Shown here: one piece after another, positions 60,388 through 64,000 of the stretch | Position numbering within the stretch: position 1 is the stretch's first letter | Layout: the number at the start of each line of letters is the position of its first letter | NCBI RefSeq assembly: GCF_001273845.1 | Contig: NZ_JHBW01000062.1 | Span: 124,001-188,000, forward strand | DNA: 64,000 nt | Source: Leucobacter musarum subsp. musarum | Lineage (GTDB): Bacteria; Actinomycetota; Actinomycetes; Actinomycetales; Microbacteriaceae | Direction of reading: 5' to 3' | The notes under the pieces: model-generated | Database searches by the model: none | Told to the model about the DNA's origin: nothing | What the model saw: only the letters and a program-made list of their open reading frames with translations | Position numbers and translations under genes: made by a program

Positions 60388-61699
60388 GGTGGTTTCCAAT
60401 CTCCGGAACAGCGCCCGGCAAGTTATTTGCAATCTTAGGAGTGCGCACGGCCCCGGTGGCGTGGGTCATGCACGCGATGATCAACATCCACATGCCCGGC
60501 GTGGTGAGGTCGGGCAGGCTGACGGCCTTTGCGGCGAGAAACGCGATGAGCGCCCAGGCGTAGGGTGCTCCGCCCGGCGCGCGGAGTGCTCGCGCGATGA
60601 GCCGACCAATAAGGAGGGCGAATGCGGCGAAGCCGATCACGCCCACGCATGAGAGCAGCATGGTCGCGAATGATGATGGCCGATTCGAACCCAGCCCGAC
60701 CCCGAGGCCCAACGTCTGCAGGGCAAGTTCGAGCGAGAATTCGTCACTCGACGAACGCGCATTCAGCGATGTGCTTCCCACCTTGCCCACGAAGATCTCA
60801 GAGCCCCAGGCGAAGATGCTTGCGCCGACGAGCAGCATGGCGATCGTGCCGGTGCTGACCAGGTAGAAGATGAGCACCATGCCGCGGCCGGTGCGCACGA
60901 GGCGCCAGATGATCGCGCCGGTGCCGATAAGGACGATGAGGATCAGCCCGGCCAGTGCGGTACCTGCTCGCACCTGCGACAGATTGATGAGCGCGAGCGA
61001 GACGAGAACGATGCTCGACACGCGCAGCCAGCCCGTGGAGCGCGCGATCATGACGGCGAACAGGGCTGCGGCGGCGACGGAGAACCCCCCGAATTCGGAG
61101 GCTTCGTTGAAGATGCCGCCGCGGTAGCGGAACGAGTAGAAGACGTTCGCCGAGGTGTCGAAGAGCGCAGCGGGCCAGGGGAGCCCGAAAGTGATGGATG
61201 CCAGGTTGATGGAGCCGAGCACCGTTCCGACTGCGAAGGGAACGAGCGCGATGTGCGGGCTCACGCGACGCGTGGCGACATACAGCACTGCGCCGACGGT
61301 TAGCCCCAGATATACCGCCTGGGCGATCGATGAGACGCTGAAGCTCAGGGGATCCTGCGACTCCACGGCTTGATCGATGCCGGTGCGCGCGCCGAGAACG
61401 GGCTGCCCGGCGAACATGATGGGGCCGACCGCGGTGATGAAGAAGGCCCAGCCGACGAAAAGGGTCATCGGGCTCAGGAGCGCCCGGGGAATCGGCCTGC
61501 GTTCGGTCGACCGGTCGAATACGAGGATTGCGGTCGCTGCGGCGGCAACCAGGTGGAACGGATAGAGCGAGTTGCCCGCGATGACCAGTGCTGCCGAGTA
61601 CGGGAAGGCGGCGGAGAGGGCCAGGATCCACGGAAGAGCGCGGCGTTTGAACAGGCCGAAAGCTGTCAGCGCAATGAATACGGCACCGAGGACGGTCAC
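60230..61699 (-). CDS. O-antigen polymerase/ligase-like membrane protein
   Basis: A 489-residue protein with about ten or eleven helices. A large periplasmic loop near FSYRYRGGIFNEASEFGG-type sequence (FRYRGGIFNEASEFGG) and a conserved Arg follow the Wzy/WaaL pattern, with the end of the hydrophobic part at residue 415. It probably polymerises repeat units made by the other genes here. The final roughly 70 residues are an Arg/Pro-rich cytoplasmic tail that is encoded in a different frame over the first 158 bases of the kinase gene. This is either a genuine overlap or a lost stop codon. Confidence 0.85.
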   Translation of the reverse strand: MTVLGAVFIALTAFGLFKRRALPWILALSAAFPYSAALVIAGNSLYPFHLVAAAATAILVFDRSTERRPIPRALLSPMTLFVGWAFFITAVGPIMFAGQPVLGARTGIDQAVESQDPLSFSVSSIAQAVYLGLTVGAVLYVATRRVSPHIALVPFAVGTVLGSINLASITFGLPWPAALFDTSANVFYSFRYRGGIFNEASEFGGFSVAAAALFAVMIARSTGWLRVSSIVLVSLALINLSQVRAGTALAGLILIVLIGTGAIIWRLVRTGRGMVLIFYLVSTGTIAMLLVGASIFAWGSEIFVGKVGSTSLNARSSSDEFSLELALQTLGLGVGLGSNRPSSFATMLLSCVGVIGFAAFALLIGRLIARALRAPGGAPYAWALIAFLAAKAVSLPDLTTPGMWMLIIACMTHATGAVRTPKIANNLPGAVPEIGNHRGPQGPRSSDTTPLDLDRGAGAARRRARAGVHAVVETPVRGVGSTLRHYAGQ

Positions 61700-61781
61700 G
61701 GTGGGCTCCCTTCAAATTCATCGTGCGGATGTGCAAGATCTACGATATATTAGAATTACAAAATACGGAAGTGGTGAAATC

Positions 61782-63269
61782 TTGGACGCAAATCGTGGTC
61801 GTTTGGCACGCGCAGCAGCGCGCGGTGGCGCGGTATCTGCGCTCGGCACCTGGGGCAGATTCCTCTTCCAGTTCGGCACCGTGATCGTGATCGCGCGAAT
61901 CCTCGGGCCGGGCGAATACGGGTTCGCGGCGATCGTGCTGGTCTTCAGCTCAGTCTCGGAGCTGCTGCGCGGTTCGGGCCTCGCCTCGGCGATTCTGCAG
62001 CGAGATGATCTCGACCGTGCGATCGCGAGCCGGGTGCACTACGTCAGTTGCGCGGTCGGTGCCCTGCTCGGCGGTGCCATGCTGCTGCTCGCGAAGCCGC
62101 TGGCCCAGGTGTTCTCAGACGATCGGGTGATCGCGTTCGCTCCGCTCCTCGCGATCGTGCTGCTCTGCGCCGGTGCGAGCGCAGTACCGATGGCGATGCT
62201 GGCCCGAGAGCTGCGATTCGCCCGACTCGCGGCTCTCGAATTTGGCGCCGCGGTGATCGGCTGCGCGGTTGCGTTGGCACTCGCGGTGAACGGCGCAGGT
62301 GCGGCCAGCCTGGTGTGGCAGGCCGTCACCGTCGCGGTGATCACGTGCGGCGGTGCACTGATCGCGAGTTCGTTCCGCCCCGGGTGGCCCGCGTCTCGAG
62401 CGCGCACGCGGCCCTACGTGCAGTTCGGCCTCAACTCGGCGGTCACCCAGATCGTGCGCTACGCCTCGCAGAACGTTGATCGGGTGCTGCTCGCCACGAC
62501 GGCTCAGGCAGCGAGTGTCGGCGTGTACGCCCAGGCGATGCAGTTGATTCAACTGCCGATCGCCCAGCTCAGCGCGCCGTTGCAGCGCGTCATCATTCCC
62601 GTACTCAGCCGGCTGGTCGATGAGCGGGATCGCTACCGCCTGTATTTCCGTTCCGTCTTGCACGTGTTCGCCGTGCTGCTGTGGCCGGTGCTGAGTGTGC
62701 TCGCCGTACTGTCGCCCGCCTTCATCGAAGTCGTCTTCGGCACTGCCTGGGCTACTTCAGCCGACCTCATGCGCCTCCTAGCCGGAACAGGGTTCGTGGC
62801 TCCGGTGATCTTCGCGGCATCGTGGGCCTTCGTATCGACGGGCAGTGCGCGCCACCAGGCCCTCCTGATGGTCGGGGTGTCGACGATGACCGTCACCGCC
62901 GTCATTATCGCAGCGCCGCACGGTGCCGCAGGGGTGGCATTGGCGGTGAGCGCGTCGTCTGCGGCGAGTCTGATCCCGGCTGTGGCGCTCGCTCGCTTCT
63001 GCGCACCGTTGCGCCTCGCTGATTTCTCTGCGCCGCTCCTCTGGCCTGCCGTGCTCTCGGTGATCGGCGGAGCAAGCGCATGGGCGGCGACCCTGAGCAT
63101 TGAATCGGCCGCCCTGTCGTTGGGCACCGGAATGCTCACTGCGGTCGCGGCGCTCGCCGCAACTTTCTTCTTGATTCCCCCACTGCGCCGTGCCACGCTC
63201 GGCATACTGGCCCTGCTCCGGCGCGGCGATCACACCTCGACGGCACAGAAATTGGAGCCCACACCGTGA
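61782..63269 (+). CDS. Polysaccharide flippase (Wzx/MATE-like)
   Basis: A 495-residue protein with 12-14 helices and the lipopolysaccharide/O-antigen flippase profile. The N-terminus RGGAVSALGTWGRFLFQFGT is followed by ARILGPGEYGFAAIVLVF. It moves lipid-linked repeat units across the membrane. I start at TTG 61782, after an AT-rich stretch with TATATT; the frame continues upstream into the polymerase promoter. It diverges from the polymerase (82-base gap), and its stop overlaps the next gene (GTGA). Confidence 0.85.
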   Translation: MDANRGRLARAAARGGAVSALGTWGRFLFQFGTVIVIARILGPGEYGFAAIVLVFSSVSELLRGSGLASAILQRDDLDRAIASRVHYVSCAVGALLGGAMLLLAKPLAQVFSDDRVIAFAPLLAIVLLCAGASAVPMAMLARELRFARLAALEFGAAVIGCAVALALAVNGAGAASLVWQAVTVAVITCGGALIASSFRPGWPASRARTRPYVQFGLNSAVTQIVRYASQNVDRVLLATTAQAASVGVYAQAMQLIQLPIAQLSAPLQRVIIPVLSRLVDERDRYRLYFRSVLHVFAVLLWPVLSVLAVLSPAFIEVVFGTAWATSADLMRLLAGTGFVAPVIFAASWAFVSTGSARHQALLMVGVSTMTVTAVIIAAPHGAAGVALAVSASSAASLIPAVALARFCAPLRLADFSAPLLWPAVLSVIGGASAWAATLSIESAALSLGTGMLTAVAALAATFFLIPPLRRATLGILALLRRGDHTSTAQKLEPTP

Positions 63270-64000
63270 CCCGCACCCCTCGACGCGAGTTCATCTATCT
63301 CGGATGGCAGAGCAATGGCAACTTCGGCGATGAGCTGATCTACGACTATTGGAAGGCGGCTCTCGGCCGCGACCTGCACATCGAAGCCCCGCTGTCGCTG
63401 AAGCGCTACCTCACGAAGCAGGCGATGTCGTTCGTGCCGGATCGCCTCAGGCTGATCGGGCGGCAGCGCGCGATTCTTCTGGGCGGTGGCACGACCGTCG
63501 GCTTCGGCACTTGGGCTCGCCATGCGCGGCTCGCGCAACGCATGTACGGCACCTCGCGGGTGATCGCAGCGGGCGCGGGCGCTGCCGAACGGGGCGATGA
63601 TTTCACGCTGGCACGTCAGCCGCACGATTGGCCGGCGTGGCGCGCGCTCGATGGGTTCTCCCTGCTCGGTGTGCGCGGGCCGATCACCGAGGCGTCGTGC
63701 GCGGCCGAACTCGAGCCGAGCCCGGTCATTGGCGACCCCGCGCTGGCGTACCCCGACGTCGTCGAGCTGCACCCACGACCGCGAAACGTCATCGGCCTGT
63801 GCCTCGGGTCGGAGGGGTCGAGCCGATTCGATGTCGCCGCCGTGGCCGAGGGTGTGCAGCGGGCTGCGCGATCGCTCGGGGCTGACATCGTGCTCTTCCA
63901 GATGACTGATGCGGACGCCCCCGTGAACGACGCTTTGCGTCGTCTTCTCGGCGATGTGGAGACGGTGGCATTCGCCGGAGACGTGCAGGGCATGATGGAG
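63266..64000 (+). CDS. Polysaccharide pyruvyl transferase family protein (3' end outside window)
   Basis: 245 codons are visible and no stop is reached. It starts at GTG 63266, overlapping the flippase stop. Family landmarks are YLGWQSNGNFGDELIYDYW at the N-terminus, AILLGGGTTVGFGTW, LLGVRGPITEA and VIGDPALAYP. These match pyruvyl transferases (CsaB/WcaK-like), which add a pyruvate ketal to a sugar, giving the polymer acidic groups. The gene continues beyond position 64000, with the typical C-terminal conserved part missing. Confidence 0.88.
   Translation, partial: MTRTPRREFIYLGWQSNGNFGDELIYDYWKAALGRDLHIEAPLSLKRYLTKQAMSFVPDRLRLIGRQRAILLGGGTTVGFGTWARHARLAQRMYGTSRVIAAGAGAAERGDDFTLARQPHDWPAWRALDGFSLLGVRGPITEASCAAELEPSPVIGDPALAYPDVVELHPRPRNVIGLCLGSEGSSRFDVAAVAEGVQRAARSLGADIVLFQMTDADAPVNDALRRLLGDVETVAFAGDVQGMME

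Overview
The window is high-GC DNA (about two thirds G+C by eye) with short intergenic gaps, many ATGA/GTGA stop-start overlaps, GTG starts, a CarD regulator, a menaquinone (MenA-E) pathway and LAxTG-type surface anchoring. This points to an actinobacterium, most likely a member of the Microbacteriaceae (Leucobacter-like). That placement is inferred from gene content only. No rRNA, transposase, phage gene or CRISPR array was seen. The only RNA gene is a tRNA-Arg(ACG).

Region 1 (1-5707) holds a truncated MarR regulator and an AztABCD zinc importer. It carries two AztD-type metallochaperone lipoproteins instead of one, and a Zur-box palindrome lies between the divergent aztA and aztB. Region 2 (5794-15946) is a run of housekeeping and accessory genes: alanine racemase, DoxX, a divergent pair of paralogous small helical proteins around an operator-like palindrome, a LysE exporter, an aldo/keto reductase, three regulator-target pairs with visible operators (TetR/SDR and HxlR/NmrA here, ArsR further on), CarD and TspO. 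Region 3 (16110-20579) is a glucose-type oxidation cassette: GH15 hydrolase, SDR, SMP-30 lactonase, SDR. Region 4 (20622-31512) has an acyl-CoA synthetase, a DUF1295-alpha/beta-hydrolase fusion, a tandem trypsin-like surface protease, an ArsR/transglutaminase-like pair, an Rv0909-type small protein, a class A beta-lactamase, a GntR regulator and the tRNA-Arg locus with a stray gntR fragment beside it.

Region 5 (31891-50494) contains apt, a giant DUF2207-type membrane protein and a second acyl-CoA synthetase, followed by the men genes. MenC, MenB, MenE, MenA and MenD are spread over 12 kb and interleaved with a HutD/Ves-family gene, a heterodimeric ABC exporter with a 20-codon leader-like ORF in front of it, and a PPK2 kinase. 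menF, menH and menG are not in the window. Two perfect 25-26 bp hairpins sharing a core lie in front of menE.

Region 6 (50520-64000) is an exopolysaccharide locus: WcaJ-type sugar transferase, DUF3060 lipoprotein, GT4 glycosyltransferase, OafA-type acyltransferase with an SGNH domain, LMW tyrosine phosphatase, BY-kinase/Wzz chain-length regulator, O-antigen-polymerase-like protein, flippase, and a polysaccharide pyruvyl transferase cut by the window end. Three GntR regulators border this locus. Two of them, and the one at 30 kb, share an almost repeated N-terminal sequence.
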